Origin: Lachnospiraceae bacterium
Lineage (GTDB): Bacteria > Bacillota > Clostridia > Lachnospirales > Lachnospiraceae
DNA length: 64,000 nt
NCBI GenBank assembly: GCA_024691305.1
Contig: JAILNS010000031.1
Span: 1 to 64,000 of the forward strand
Direction of reading: 5' to 3'
This document shows, piece by piece, positions 33,830-42,837 of this stretch. The notes below the pieces were generated by a model that made no database searches, was not told the origin of the DNA, and saw only the letters and a program-made list of their open reading frames with translations. The position numbers and the translations under genes were made by a program. Within the stretch, counting starts at the first letter, position 1, and every line of letters starts with the position of its first letter.

Positions 33830-36415
33830 ATGAGTTTAGCAGAAAAGATTTTCGGTACACACTCCGAAAGAGAGTTTAAACGAATTGTTCCGGTCCTGGA
33901 TGAGATAGAGCGTCACCAGACGATCATGCAGTCTCTTACGGACGAACAGCTTCGCGATAAGACAGCGGAATACAAGAACAGGTTTGCTAACGGTGAAACG
34001 CTTGAAGAACTTCTTCCCGAAGCGTTTGCCACTGTCAGGGAAGCTGCCAAGAGAGTCCTTAACATGGAACATTTCCGTGTGCAGCTGGCCGGCGGTATCA
34101 TACTTCATCAGGGCCGTATCGCAGAGATGCGTACAGGTGAAGGTAAAACGCTCGTATCTACGTGTCCGGCGTATCTTAACGCACTTGAGGGCAAAGGCGT
34201 CCATATCGTCACGGTAAACGATTATCTGGCTAAGCGTGATGCCGAGTGGATGGGACAGGTTCATGAATTTTTGGGACTTACGGTAGGCGTCGTTTTAAAC
34301 GGAATGACCTCCGAAGAACGTAGAAAAGCCTATAATTGTGACATAACATATGTTACCAATAACGAACTCGGATTTGATTATCTCCGTGATAACATGGTTA
34401 TTTATAAGGAACAGCTGGTTCTTCGCGGACTTCATTATGCGATCATCGATGAGGTCGACTCGGTTCTTATCGATGAAGCCAGAACTCCTCTTATCATATC
34501 CGGACAGTCCGGCAAATCCACCAAACTCTATGAAGCATGCGACATACTCGCACGTCAGATGAAGCGCGGCGAGGATATGGAAGAAATGACCAAGATGGAT
34601 GCCATCATGGGCGTTGTAAAAGAGGAGACCGGAGATTTCATCGTAAATGAGAAGGACAAGGTCGTAAACCTTACCCAGCAGGGTGTTGAGAAGGTTGAGC
34701 GTTTCTTCCAGATAGATAACTACGCAGATCCCGAGAACCTTGAGATCCAGCACAACGTAATACTTGCACTCAGGGCTCACAATCTGATGTTCAGGGATCA
34801 GGATTATGTAGTAAAAGACGATCAGGTACTCATAGTCGATGAGTTTACCGGACGTATCATGCCCGGACGTCGTTATTCGGACGGTCTGCACCAGGCCATC
34901 GAGGCAAAAGAGCATGTTAAGGTAAAAAGAGAATCCAAAACGCTTGCGACTATCACATTCCAGAACTTCTTTAACAAGTTCGACAAGAAAGCCGGCATGA
35001 CAGGTACCGCTCTTACAGAGGAAAAAGAGTTCAGGGACATCTATTACATGGATGTTGTTGAAATCCCGACAAACCGTCCGGTTCAGCGTATCGATCATCA
35101 GGACAGCGTATATAAGACCCGTAAGGAGAAACTGAATGCCATCGTCGAGGCGGTAGTTGAGGCTCACAGCAAAGATCAGCCTGTACTTGTAGGTACGATC
35201 AATATCGATGCTTCCGAGGAACTGTCCAAACTGCTTACGAAACGCGGTATAGAGCACAAGGTCTTAAATGCCAAGTTCCATGAACTTGAGGCTGAGATCG
35301 TAGCTGATGCGGGTGTTCACGGGGCTGTAACGATCGCAACCAACATGGCAGGTCGTGGTACCGATATCAAGCTTGATGAGATATCAAGACGTGTAGGCGG
35401 ACTTAATATAATCGGTACCGAACGTCATGAATCCAGACGTATAGATAACCAGCTGCGCGGTCGTGCAGGACGTCAGGGAGACCCCGGTGAATCGAGATTC
35501 TATCTGTCTCTTGAAGATGACCTGATGAGACTTTTCGGTTCCGAGAAGATGATCAGCATGTTCAATGCGCTCGGTATTCCCGAAGGTCAGGAGATACAGC
35601 ACAGCTCACTTACCAAAGCAATCGAAGGCGCACAGCGTAAGATCGAGTCAAACAACTTCGGTATACGTAAGAACCTTCTTGAATATGACCAGGTAAACAA
35701 CGAACAGCGTGAGATCGTATACGAAGAGCGCCGTAAGGTTCTGGACGGCGAAAGCATGCGTGATGTCATATACAAATACATTACGGATATTGTGGAAAAC
35801 AGCGTAGATACCGCAATCAGCGATGATTCGGATCCATCAGCTTGGGAACTCGGGGAACTGGATCAGTTGCTTTTGCCCATAGTTCCGCTTGAACCTGTAA
35901 CTCCCGAGAGGATACAGGGCCTTAAGAAAAAAGACGAACTCAAGCAGAAACTCAAAGAAGAAGCGGTTAAGCTTTATGAAGCCAAGGAAGCTGAATTCCC
36001 TGAGCCCGAAGCTATCCGTGAACTTGAGCGCGTGATCCTGCTTAAAGTCATCGACCGTAAATGGATGGATCATATCGATGATATGGACCAGCTCCGTCAG
36101 GGTGTTGGCCTTCAGGCATACGGCCAGAGAGATCCGCTTGTTGAGTACAAGATGAGTGCTTACGATATGTTCGATGAGATGACCCAGAATATCCGTGAGG
36201 ATACGGTCAGACTGCTGCTTAGAGTCAAGGTAGAGCAGAAGGTAGAGCGTGAGCAGGTTGCAAAGGTTACGGGTACGAACAAGGATGATACCGCGACCAA
36301 GGAACCGGTAAGACGTACAGAACAAAAGATTTATCCCAACGATCCCTGTCCTTGCGGATCCGGCAAGAAATACAAGGCTTGCCACGGACGTCCGGGTATG
36401 AAGTGGGAAGGATGA
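33830..36415 (+). CDS. secA: Preprotein translocase ATPase SecA
   Basis: 861 residues, ATG behind AGAGGTCGAT. Walker A is [10 protein letters not shown] at about residues 100-109, the DEVD Walker B motif is in [20 protein letters not shown], and the second helicase half has [12 protein letters not shown] and [13 protein letters not shown]. The preprotein-binding and scaffold regions follow. The C-terminus keeps the zinc-binding SecB/lipid motif [15 protein letters not shown]. SecA drives export through SecYEG by ATP hydrolysis at the membrane. It is followed directly by prfB, the order usual in Firmicutes. Confidence 0.97.
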   Translation: MSLAEKIFGTHSEREFKRIVPVLDEIERHQTIMQSLTDEQLRDKTAEYKNRFANGETLEELLPEAFATVREAAKRVLNMEHFRVQLAGGIILHQGRIAEMRTGEGKTLVSTCPAYLNALEGKGVHIVTVNDYLAKRDAEWMGQVHEFLGLTVGVVLNGMTSEERRKAYNCDITYVTNNELGFDYLRDNMVIYKEQLVLRGLHYAIIDEVDSVLIDEARTPLIISGQSGKSTKLYEACDILARQMKRGEDMEEMTKMDAIMGVVKEETGDFIVNEKDKVVNLTQQGVEKVERFFQIDNYADPENLEIQHNVILALRAHNLMFRDQDYVVKDDQVLIVDEFTGRIMPGRRYSDGLHQAIEAKEHVKVKRESKTLATITFQNFFNKFDKKAGMTGTALTEEKEFRDIYYMDVVEIPTNRPVQRIDHQDSVYKTRKEKLNAIVEAVVEAHSKDQPVLVGTINIDASEELSKLLTKRGIEHKVLNAKFHELEAEIVADAGVHGAVTIATNMAGRGTDIKLDEISRRVGGLNIIGTERHESRRIDNQLRGRAGRQGDPGESRFYLSLEDDLMRLFGSEKMISMFNALGIPEGQEIQHSSLTKAIEGAQRKIESNNFGIRKNLLEYDQVNNEQREIVYEERRKVLDGESMRDVIYKYITDIVENSVDTAISDDSDPSAWELGELDQLLLPIVPLEPVTPERIQGLKKKDELKQKLKEEAVKLYEAKEAEFPEPEAIRELERVILLKVIDRKWMDHIDDMDQLRQGVGLQAYGQRDPLVEYKMSAYDMFDEMTQNIREDTVRLLLRVKVEQKVEREQVAKVTGTNKDDTATKEPVRRTEQKIYPNDPCPCGSGKKYKACHGRPGMKWEG

Positions 36416-36435
36416 ACCGGTAAGATGACGTCCGA

Positions 36436-36483
36436 GTTTACATAACAACGCCCGGATGGGAACGTCGACATAGTTTACATAAC
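36436..36483 (+). repeat. Two GTTTACATAAC words 37 bases apart before prfB
   Basis: GTTTACATAAC lies at 36436-36446 and 36473-36483. The 37-base distance equals the period of the array at 16963-17120, in the same orientation relative to the downstream gene. Confidence 0.7.
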
Positions 36484-36494
36484 AAGGATAAAAT

Positions 36495-37631
36495 ATGGTT
36501 GAATTAGATAATATGAAGTCGGAACTTCTGACATTTGAAGGTCCGCTCTCGGAGGTAAGAGCATCTCTTGATGTGGCCTCCAAGGAAAAAAGAATAGAAG
36601 AACTGGATATGGAGATGCAGGCCCCGGGTTTTTGGGACAATCCCGACGTATCCAATAAGAAGGTCAAAGAAGCCAAGCATTTAAAAGATACCGTAGATAC
36701 GATAAACGGTCTTGGAAACCAGTATAATGACATCTTAGAACTTATCGAGATGGGATACGAGGATAACGATCCCGAGATCATACCTGATATTCAGGCAGAA
36801 CTCGATGACTTTAAGAAGAAGTTTGAAGAGATACGTATCAGCACGCTTCTTAGCGATGAGTATGACGGTTATAACACCATCATCAAGATCAATGCGGGTG
36901 CCGGCGGAACAGAGAGCTGCGACTGGGCATCGATGTTATATCGTATGTATACCAGATGGGCGGAACGAAAAGGCTTTTCCATCGAGGAACTCGATTTTCT
37001 TGACGGTGACGAGGCGGGTATCAAATCCGTTACCTTCCAGGTCAACGGCGAGAATGCTTACGGATATTTAAAGAGCGAAAAAGGAGTACACAGACTTGTA
37101 CGAATTTCTCCTTTTAACGCACAGGGAAAACGCCAGACATCATTCGTTTCCGTGGATGTAATGCCTGATATCGAAGAAGATGTCGATGTTGAAGTCAGGG
37201 ATGAAGATATCCGTATAGATACATACAGATCGAGCGGCGCGGGTGGACAGCATATCAATAAGACGTCGTCTGCTATACGTATTACCCATTTTCCGACGGG
37301 TATAGTCGTAACCTGCCAGAACGAGAGAAGCCAGTTCCAGAACAAGGACAAGGCTATGCAGATGCTGAAAGCGAAACTCTATATGCTGCAAAAAGAAGCA
37401 AATGCCGACAAACTCTCCGACATCAGAGGCGAGGTCAAGGATATAGGCTGGGGAAACCAGATCCGTTCATATGTGCTTCAGCCTTATAAGATGGTCAAGG
37501 ATCTCAGGACCGGAGAAGAGACCGGAAATGCTGAAGGTGTGTTAGACGGTGCTCTTGATCCTTTTATCAATGCATACCTTAAATGGCTCAGCATGGGATG
37601 CCCCGAAAGAGGCGTTTCGAGCGACGAATAA
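36495..37631 (+). CDS. prfB: Peptide chain release factor 2
   Basis: 378 residues in one frame, ATG behind AACAAGGATAAAAT. The UGA/UAA-recognition SPF motif is in RISPFNAQGKRQTSF, and the GGQ motif that triggers peptide release is in SSGAGGQHINKTSSAIR. The programmed +1 frameshift found early in most prfB genes (CUU UGA C) is absent: the corresponding stretch reads through without a stop. It releases finished chains at UAA and UGA codons. It forms a pair with secA upstream and is followed nine bases later by a small membrane-protein gene. Confidence 0.95.
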   Translation: MVELDNMKSELLTFEGPLSEVRASLDVASKEKRIEELDMEMQAPGFWDNPDVSNKKVKEAKHLKDTVDTINGLGNQYNDILELIEMGYEDNDPEIIPDIQAELDDFKKKFEEIRISTLLSDEYDGYNTIIKINAGAGGTESCDWASMLYRMYTRWAERKGFSIEELDFLDGDEAGIKSVTFQVNGENAYGYLKSEKGVHRLVRISPFNAQGKRQTSFVSVDVMPDIEEDVDVEVRDEDIRIDTYRSSGAGGQHINKTSSAIRITHFPTGIVVTCQNERSQFQNKDKAMQMLKAKLYMLQKEANADKLSDIRGEVKDIGWGNQIRSYVLQPYKMVKDLRTGEETGNAEGVLDGALDPFINAYLKWLSMGCPERGVSSDE

Positions 37632-37640
37632 GGGAAATTA

Positions 37641-38363
37641 ATGGATTTTTGGAATAACGATAATAATGATAAGCCCGAAAAGGGGTCGTGGTACGTTCCG
37701 GAGCCAAAGGGCGATGACGCCACCGGGAAGAGCAACTCATCGGGGAACGGACAGGCAGCCGGGAACGGACAGACAGCCGGGAACGGACAGGCAGCCGGGA
37801 ACGGACAGACAGCCGGGAACGGACAGAGGCCCGGAAACGCACAGGCAGCCGGAAACGCACAGGCAGTCGGGAACGGACATACGCCCGGGGACGGATCCAC
37901 CGGAAGCGGTCAATATCCGGACAACGCCGGCAACGAAATGCCCGGCATGGAAAATGGCCCCGAAAACGGCGATGAGTATATCAAACGCATATATATTCAT
38001 ATAGAACCAAACACCCTGCTCTACAGTACCTCTATGGTATTGAGCGTGATAGCGGTAGCTACGGCGGTAATGGGGACGGTATATCTGCCGTTCATATTCG
38101 GCGGTATAGCGATCGTGATGGGTGTTGTGTCCAGAGATGCAAACGGAATGCTGCACCAAAGGGCCAAGATAGGTATCCTGGTCGGGATCGCAGCTATAGT
38201 TCTTAATATTGCGATAGTTTCCGTGTCCGTATATACGGTTCTTACCAATCCTGAACAGTATGCGGCATTTAACTCGGTCTTTGAGCGCCTTTACGGTCAG
38301 GATTTCAAGACTTTTGCGGAAACGGTCGGAATCCCTTTTACGGATAAACTTCCTATCTCATAG
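37641..38363 (+). CDS. DUF4190-like membrane protein with GNGQxA repeats
   Basis: 240 residues, ATG behind AGGGAAATTA. After a charged start (MDFWNNDNNDKPEKGSWY) come about eight hexapeptide repeats of the type GNGQAA/GNGQTA (residues 33-80), encoded by 18-base DNA repeats. Two membrane helices follow at about 130-165 and 177-200, separated by DANGMLHQRAKIGI. The layout (disordered N-terminus, two helices, short tail) is typical of DUF4190 proteins, whose function is unknown. The repeat number is likely to vary between strains. Confidence 0.7.
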   Translation: MDFWNNDNNDKPEKGSWYVPEPKGDDATGKSNSSGNGQAAGNGQTAGNGQAAGNGQTAGNGQRPGNAQAAGNAQAVGNGHTPGDGSTGSGQYPDNAGNEMPGMENGPENGDEYIKRIYIHIEPNTLLYSTSMVLSVIAVATAVMGTVYLPFIFGGIAIVMGVVSRDANGMLHQRAKIGILVGIAAIVLNIAIVSVSVYTVLTNPEQYAAFNSVFERLYGQDFKTFAETVGIPFTDKLPIS

Positions 38364-38429
38364 TTTTTTTAAAATCCCGGAAATCTACTATTTAGGATTA
38401 TATGATACGAGGTTGATTTGATTTCGATG

Positions 38430-38458
38430 TTGACACCCATAACGTTACAGGTTACAAT
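38430..38458 (+). promoter_or_regulatory. Promoter of higBA, predicting a leaderless mRNA
   Basis: TTGACA (38430-38435), 17 bases, TACAAT (38453-38458). The ATG of higB is at 38465, only six bases later, so the RNA would begin at or next to the start codon. The spacer holds TAACGTTA and two GTTAC words, which may be the HigA operator. Confidence 0.65.
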
Positions 38459-38464
38459 TGCTAT

Positions 38465-38743
38465 ATGATAAAGTCGTTTGCGCACAAAGGGCTTAAAGAG
38501 TTCTTTGAAAACGGATCAAAAAAAGGAATACAGCCAGAACATGCCCCGAGATTAGCACGAATGCTCGATAGGCTAGATGCCAGTAACTGTGCACAGGATA
38601 TGAATTTACCGGGGTATAGATTACATTCGTTAAAAGGCGATAAAAAAGAAATGTGGTCGGTTACTGTTAATGGAAATTGGCGTATGACATTTTACTTTGA
38701 GGGACAGGATGCATATCTGGTAGATTATATGGACTATCATTGA
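38465..38743 (+). CDS. higB: Type II toxin HigB (RelE/ParE superfamily)
   Basis: 92 residues, a usual HigB length. Features include FAHKGLKEFFENGSKKGI, then PGYRLHSLKGDKKEMWSVTV and NGNWRMTFYFEGQDAYLVDY, which place it in the HigB plasmid-maintenance killer family. These toxins cleave mRNA on the ribosome. It is followed 15 bases later by higA, the reversed toxin-antitoxin order typical of this system. No ribosome-binding site is seen before its ATG, in agreement with the leaderless promoter. Confidence 0.9.
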   Translation: MIKSFAHKGLKEFFENGSKKGIQPEHAPRLARMLDRLDASNCAQDMNLPGYRLHSLKGDKKEMWSVTVNGNWRMTFYFEGQDAYLVDYMDYH

Positions 38744-38758
38744 AAGGAGACCGGCAAC

Positions 38759-39055
38759 ATGATTAGAAAACCAACCCATCCGGGAACTGTGTTTTTGGAG
38801 GATGTAATGAAACCTTTAGGTTTAACTATTACAGATACGGCACAAATGTTAGGTGTTAGCAGAAAAACATTGTCTGAGTTTGTAAATGAAAAAGCTTCTT
38901 TAAGCCCGGAAATGGCGTTACGGATAAGTAAAGCAACAAACACTTCACCTGAGAGCTGGTTAAATATGCAGCAAAAGTTAACTCTTTGGAATGCAAGTCA
39001 AAATGCACCTACAAATGTAATTCCATTTCCGGTACCCGATATTATGGAAGGATAA
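38759..39055 (+). CDS. higA: Antitoxin HigA (XRE-type helix-turn-helix)
   Basis: 98 residues, ATG behind GAAAGGAGACCGGCAAC. It starts HPGTVFLEDVMKPLGLT, the classic HigA opening, and has the helix-turn-helix TDTAQMLGVSRKTLSEFVN followed by PEMALRISKATNTSPESWL. It should neutralise HigB and repress the operon at the promoter near 38430. The strong ribosome-binding site here contrasts with its absence before higB and should favour antitoxin production. Confidence 0.92.
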   Translation: MIRKPTHPGTVFLEDVMKPLGLTITDTAQMLGVSRKTLSEFVNEKASLSPEMALRISKATNTSPESWLNMQQKLTLWNASQNAPTNVIPFPVPDIMEG

Positions 39056-39133
39056 AAATCAAAAAATCCGGTTTAGGATGATTCAAAAAGTTAACCATAC
39101 ACATCAGATAAACTGTAACTAGAGGTATTCAAA

Positions 39134-39172
39134 ACTACCAATGTATGTTATACTATAATGTACATTGGTAGT
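39134..39172 (+). promoter_or_regulatory. Perfect 12-base dyad with a TATAAT in its loop
   Basis: ACTACCAATGTA (39134-39145) and TACATTGGTAGT (39161-39172) are exact complements. The 15-base loop contains TATAAT at 39154-39159, so a -10 box would sit between the operator arms of the next gene. It might also be a terminator for higBA, but the following ATTATTTTC is a poor T tract. Confidence 0.5.
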
Positions 39173-39201
39173 ATTATTTTCTGCGGAAAGGAGGATGCCA
39201 T

Positions 39202-39717
39202 ATGAGTATTAGGATCGGATCAGGCTTCGGTTATGGTATGTGGGGTGCATTTCCCGGATACAGTACCGGCTCTGCAGGTGTAAGCGGAGCAGATAAAACT
39301 TCAGGTGCAGTACTCAATCCCGGCGAGGATACCAAAGTCAGCCCGGGTCGTAAATCATCCCCCGCGGAATGTGAAACCTGCAAAAACAGGAAATATCAGG
39401 ACGGTTCCAATGAGATGGTGTCATTTAAATCGGCACAGCATATGGATCCGAGAGAAGCTGCCACCAGAGTCAGAGCTCACGAACAGGAGCATGTAGTCAA
39501 CGCATATGACAAGGCGGCTCAGAATAACGGTAAGGTATTACAGGCAAGTGTGGCCATACATACAGCCATATGTCCTGAGTGTGGCACCAGTTATGTGTCC
39601 GGCGGCCTTACAACTACCAAGATAAAATACAGCGATGAGGGTAATCCGTACCAGCAGGATATGAAGGCACAGCATGGCGACGCACTCAGGGGAGCCAATG
39701 TTGATTTTGCCGTATAG
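39202..39717 (+). CDS. SprA-related putative metalloprotease
   Basis: 171 residues, ATG behind GAAAGGAGGATGCCAT. A glycine-rich N-terminus is followed by a CETCKNRKYQDGSNEMVSFK segment, then VRAHEQEHV with the HExxH zinc motif, and CPECGTSYVSGG. This order (Cys pair, HExxH, second Cys pair) is seen in the SprA-related family of putative metalloproteases. There is no signal peptide or membrane helix. Function unknown. Its promoter may overlap the dyad at 39134. It ends 24 bases before a membrane-protein gene on the same strand. Confidence 0.7.
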   Translation: MSIRIGSGFGYGMWGAFPGYSTGSAGVSGADKTSGAVLNPGEDTKVSPGRKSSPAECETCKNRKYQDGSNEMVSFKSAQHMDPREAATRVRAHEQEHVVNAYDKAAQNNGKVLQASVAIHTAICPECGTSYVSGGLTTTKIKYSDEGNPYQQDMKAQHGDALRGANVDFAV

Positions 39718-39741
39718 CTTAGGTACGTTGGTTATATTTTG

Positions 39742-40452
39742 ATGAAGGAATACAAGAATCCGGCCGAACTTAAGAGTCAGGCCAGAGTTCATATGTTTGG
39801 ACGCTATGGTGTTACCGTGCGTGCTTATATATGGATGAATGTTATATTGCTTATCTTATCATGGCTGTTTGCATCTATGAATAACTCAGGTGCAGGCAGT
39901 TTGGTTTCTTTAATCATATTCTATGCCATCAGATTTATCATTTCGGGTGTGTTTACATCCAGCCTGGCATATATGTATCTGAATATCGGAAGTGACATGC
40001 CTGCCTACGCAAGCATGATCTTTTACGCGTTCAAAAACCAGACCGATAAGGCAGTACTCGTATGCATGGTAATAGACGGGTTGCAGCTGATAACCTGTCT
40101 TCCTCTGATAGTGGCATATATGCTTTATAAAAATACCCCGCAGACAGCGTTTATCGTAATGATGGCAGCGGGTGTGCTCATAGCGATCATAGGAATACTC
40201 TATATCACCGTGCTTTTTTTGCCGGCCTATTATCTGATACATGATTTTCCCGATCGCGGTTTTACGGAGATCCTAAGCCTTTGTCCCAAGATCATGAAGG
40301 GGCATATGAGCAAGGCTGCAATGCTGTATCTGAGTTTTATTCCCCTTTTTCTGGTGGAGATCATATCACTTGGAGCGGCGGCACCCTGGGTTGATTCATA
40401 CCTAAATGCGTCTGTTTGCGAACTTTATCTGGATATAATGAGGAGGTCTTAA
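39742..40452 (+). CDS. DUF975-like integral membrane protein
   Basis: 236 residues from the ATG at 39742. It opens KNPAELKSQARVHMFGRYG, the conserved start of DUF975, and has about five to six membrane helices with the FPDRGFTEILSLCPKIMKGH loop late in the protein. The family has no known function; members are common in Firmicutes. The ribosome-binding site is poor. The stop codon is immediately before the ATG of thrH, so the two are likely to be translated together. Confidence 0.75.
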   Translation: MKEYKNPAELKSQARVHMFGRYGVTVRAYIWMNVILLILSWLFASMNNSGAGSLVSLIIFYAIRFIISGVFTSSLAYMYLNIGSDMPAYASMIFYAFKNQTDKAVLVCMVIDGLQLITCLPLIVAYMLYKNTPQTAFIVMMAAGVLIAIIGILYITVLFLPAYYLIHDFPDRGFTEILSLCPKIMKGHMSKAAMLYLSFIPLFLVEIISLGAAAPWVDSYLNASVCELYLDIMRRS

Positions 40453-41055
40453 ATGAATATCGTCTGTCTTGATCTTGAGGGAGTACTTGTTCCCGAAATA
40501 TGGATCGCTTTTGCCGAAGCGGTGGGGATTCCCGAACTTAAGCGAACTACCCGTGATGAGCCCGATTATGATAAGCTGATGAACTTTCGGCTTGGTATTT
40601 TAAAAGAGAATGGACTTGGCCTTAAGGAAATTCAGGATACGATCGCAACAATAGATCCGCTTCCCGGAGCATGTGAGTTTTTGGATGCCTTAAGAGAGAA
40701 GACACAGGTGATCATTTTAAGTGATACTTTTACACAGTTTGCACAGCCTCTTATGCGCAAGCTCAAATGGCCCACGATATTCTGCAACACCCTTGAAGTC
40801 GCAGAAGACGGTACGATCACCGGATTTAAGATGAGATGCGAAAAATCCAAACTTACGACGGTCAAGGCGCTTCAGAGCATAGGATACGATACCATAGCAA
40901 GCGGTGATTCATTTAATGATCTGGGAATGATACTTAACAGTAAGGCGGGATTTTTATTTAAATCCACAGATGCGATCAAGGCTGAATATCCGGATCTTCC
41001 CGCTTATGAGACCTATGATGAGCTGCTTAAGGCTATATGTGAAGTTTTGGACTGA
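40453..41055 (+). CDS. thrH: Bifunctional phosphoserine phosphatase/homoserine phosphotransferase ThrH
   Basis: 200 residues, ATG after GAGGAGGTCTTAA. The HAD motifs are LDLEGVLVPE (nucleophile and acid/base), LSDTFTQF (motif II), the lysine in CEKSKLT and GDSFNDLGM (motif IV). The DLEGVLVPEIW start is specific to ThrH, which hydrolyses phosphoserine and can pass the phosphate to homoserine, so it may serve in serine or threonine synthesis. The gene lies directly behind the DUF975 gene, and four 18-base repeats cover its stop codon. Confidence 0.9.
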   Translation: MNIVCLDLEGVLVPEIWIAFAEAVGIPELKRTTRDEPDYDKLMNFRLGILKENGLGLKEIQDTIATIDPLPGACEFLDALREKTQVIILSDTFTQFAQPLMRKLKWPTIFCNTLEVAEDGTITGFKMRCEKSKLTTVKALQSIGYDTIASGDSFNDLGMILNSKAGFLFKSTDAIKAEYPDLPAYETYDELLKAICEVLD

Positions 41056-41110
41056 TGTGTAGTACCGGACTAAAGTTTAGTACCGGACTGATGTGTAGTT
41101 TTGGATTGAA
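41045..41110 (+). repeat. 18-base tandem array across the thrH stop codon
   Basis: GGACTGATGTGTAGTACC-like units begin at 41049, 41067, 41085 and 41103. The first contains the TGA stop of thrH, and the last runs to just before the next gene. Confidence 0.85.
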
Positions 41111-41113
41111 ATT

Positions 41114-41356
41114 ATGAGAAGCATGATATTTAAGATGGAACGCCCCGGGCTCTTAAAAGAAGGGGATCACGTGACAGTGACAGAGGGCGTTTTGCCAAGT
41201 AATTACTATTACACAATAGACCCGTCTTTGGCCATGTCGGGGAATATCCCTATCAGAGAGAGGATGATGGCGAGAGAAGGGACGGTAACTAAGATCGAAT
41301 CCAACGAAAGAGGATTCTATGTGACCGCAGAGTTTGATGAAGGAGACGAACAATGA
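41114..41356 (+). CDS. Small protein of unknown function, coupled to ridA
   Basis: 80 residues. It is acidic with a MERPGLLKEGDHVTVTEG start and a final strand GFYVTAEFDEGDE; it could be a small beta-barrel. No signal peptide or motif is recognised. Its stop overlaps the start of ridA by four bases (ATGA), a sign of coupled translation, which supports it being a real gene. The ribosome-binding site is weak. Confidence 0.65.
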   Translation: MRSMIFKMERPGLLKEGDHVTVTEGVLPSNYYYTIDPSLAMSGNIPIRERMMAREGTVTKIESNERGFYVTAEFDEGDEQ

Positions 41357-41730
41357 AGACAATATCAACAGATAAAGCACCCGCAGCAATAGGACCTTAT
41401 TCACAGGCTAAGATCGCCGGAGATATGCTCTATGCATCCGGACAGATCCCGATCATCCCTGAGACCGGACAGATCGCAGAGGGTGATATAACCGTTCAGG
41501 CGCATCAGGCCATCAAGAACGTAGGAGAGATCCTCAAGGCTGCAGGATGTGATTATACAAATGTGGTAAAGACTACGTGTTTCTTAGACGATATGAATGA
41601 TTTTGCGGCCTTTAATGCTGTATATGAGCAGTATTTTACCGATAAGCCCGCAAGAAGCTGTGTCGCTGTAAAAACCCTTCCCAAGAACGTATTATGTGAG
41701 GTTGAGGTTATAGCAAGTCTTAAAGACTGA
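41353..41730 (+). CDS. ridA: RidA family enamine/imine deaminase
   Basis: 125 residues. The YjgF/RidA pattern is complete: PAAIGPYSQAKI, YASGQIPIIPETG, the strand with VVKTTCFLDDMNDF, then the active-site arginine in PARSCVAVKTLP and the CEVEVIA ending. RidA hydrolyses reactive 2-aminoacrylate made by pyridoxal enzymes such as serine dehydratase. The trimeric protein is cytoplasmic. The start overlaps the small gene upstream, and a DUF1294 gene follows nine bases later. Confidence 0.93.
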   Translation: MKTISTDKAPAAIGPYSQAKIAGDMLYASGQIPIIPETGQIAEGDITVQAHQAIKNVGEILKAAGCDYTNVVKTTCFLDDMNDFAAFNAVYEQYFTDKPARSCVAVKTLPKNVLCEVEVIASLKD

Positions 41731-41739
41731 TATTCAATA

Positions 41740-42033
41740 ATGAACGTTATTATATGGATAGCAATATATCTGGTCATAGTAAATGTGATCGGGTTCATAA
41801 TGATGGGAGCAGATAAGGCCCGTGCGAGAAAAAGAGCATGGAGAATACCCGAAGCGCATCTTTTTCTGGTGGCGCTTATAGGGGGCTCCATTGGAACGTG
41901 TCTTGGCATGTATCTGTTCAGACATAAGACGAGGCATTGGTATTTTGCATACGGAATGCCTGTGATCGTCATTTTGCAGGTGATAATAGTCGTTGTACTT
42001 TATCTTTCACCTGTTCAGTTCAAACTATTTTGA
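41740..42033 (+). CDS. DUF1294 membrane protein
   Basis: 97 residues with two or three membrane helices. The family signature is clear: GFIMMGADKARARKRAWRIP followed by E..L....L.GG..G...GM and FRHKTRH. Its function is unknown. It is nine bases behind ridA in the same probable operon. Confidence 0.85.
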   Translation: MNVIIWIAIYLVIVNVIGFIMMGADKARARKRAWRIPEAHLFLVALIGGSIGTCLGMYLFRHKTRHWYFAYGMPVIVILQVIIVVVLYLSPVQFKLF

Positions 42034-42052
42034 CATTTCCGGGGGGGATATA

Positions 42053-42781
42053 ATGCATATAGCTGTGTGTATGGATGTCGCTGCCGATCGCAAGCAGCTT
42101 GAGAGGTTACTTGGAAGAAGTGCGGACAGGCGCCTGGCGATCGATGCCTCCATACCATACTATGTGCAGTCATACGGGAACAAAGAAGCTTTGCTGGCCC
42201 GCCCTTTCATGTATGATCTTTTTTTCATAGATCTCTTAAATGATTCCTTAACAAGTGTAGAACTCATAAGAAAACTCAGAAGCCTGGGTGTAGTTGCCAC
42301 GATAGTGCTGTGTCCGGGCAAGGTCGACTTATCCGGAGAACTGACAGAAGAAGATAATGTTCTGATCCTTAGGCAGCCGATCAAGGTTGAGGAACTTGAA
42401 GAAGTGATCGATAAGGCTGTGGAGTCATCCGTTGAAAGAGAGCCCAAGCTTGATATCCGTGGAAAAGACAAAACAGAACATATAAAACCGGACGAGTTTC
42501 TTTATGCAGAGAAAACAGGAGATATCGTAGTCGATGTGCACTTAAAAAACGGAGATGTGATATCGTGTTCCGAAAATATTGAAAATCTGAAGATAAGATG
42601 TGAGAAATTTCCTGAAATATTCTATTTGCCAAAAGATCTGCTGGCACATAAGGATTACATTATGTCAACCGGATTTGGCAAAGTCATTCTGAAAGACGGA
42701 AGAAAATTCAAAGTTCAAAACAAGTGGATAAAGTACATGAATGCGGTTCTGGAAGCAGAAGAGAACGCTTCGGATGAATAG
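42053..42781 (+). CDS. LytTR-type transcriptional regulator
   Basis: 242 residues from the ATG at 42053, behind a GGGGGGGATATA site. The first ~125 residues resemble a response-regulator receiver (MHIAVCMDVAADRKQLERLL, LFFIDL with an aspartate at the phosphorylation site, a lysine-less end). The C-terminal LytTR DNA-binding domain contains KPDEFLYAEKTGDIVVDVHL, PEIFYLPKDLLAHKDYIMST and VILKDGRKFKVQNKW. LytTR regulators control virulence, peptide or sugar genes; no kinase lies beside this one. Two GTTATGTAAAC words follow the stop. Confidence 0.82.
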   Translation: MHIAVCMDVAADRKQLERLLGRSADRRLAIDASIPYYVQSYGNKEALLARPFMYDLFFIDLLNDSLTSVELIRKLRSLGVVATIVLCPGKVDLSGELTEEDNVLILRQPIKVEELEEVIDKAVESSVEREPKLDIRGKDKTEHIKPDEFLYAEKTGDIVVDVHLKNGDVISCSENIENLKIRCEKFPEIFYLPKDLLAHKDYIMSTGFGKVILKDGRKFKVQNKWIKYMNAVLEAEENASDE

Positions 42782-42787
42782 GTTTGA

Positions 42788-42837
42788 GTTATGTAAACCT
42801 CCGTCAACGATCCGGCTGTGGCGAAAGTTATGTAAAC
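42788..42837 (-). repeat. Two GTTATGTAAAC words between convergent genes
   Basis: Copies at 42788-42798 and 42827-42837, 39 bases apart. The second touches the stop codon of degV. Being between convergent genes, these copies cannot be promoter elements. Confidence 0.65.

Noticed and set aside
33242-33860. Long frames on the minus strand opposite the lysine-rich tail of the phosphate transporter
   Set aside because: They are the complement of a biased repeat (strings of F, S, A, L and G) and lie opposite a well-supported gene.
34295-35257. A 320-codon minus-strand frame inside secA
   Set aside because: secA is certain on the other strand over the same bases, and the minus-strand frame has no start signal or known domain.
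37484-38159. Minus-strand frames opposite the GNGQ repeats of the DUF4190-like gene
   Set aside because: They are shadows of the 18-base repeat; the plus-strand frame has the ribosome-binding site and membrane helices.
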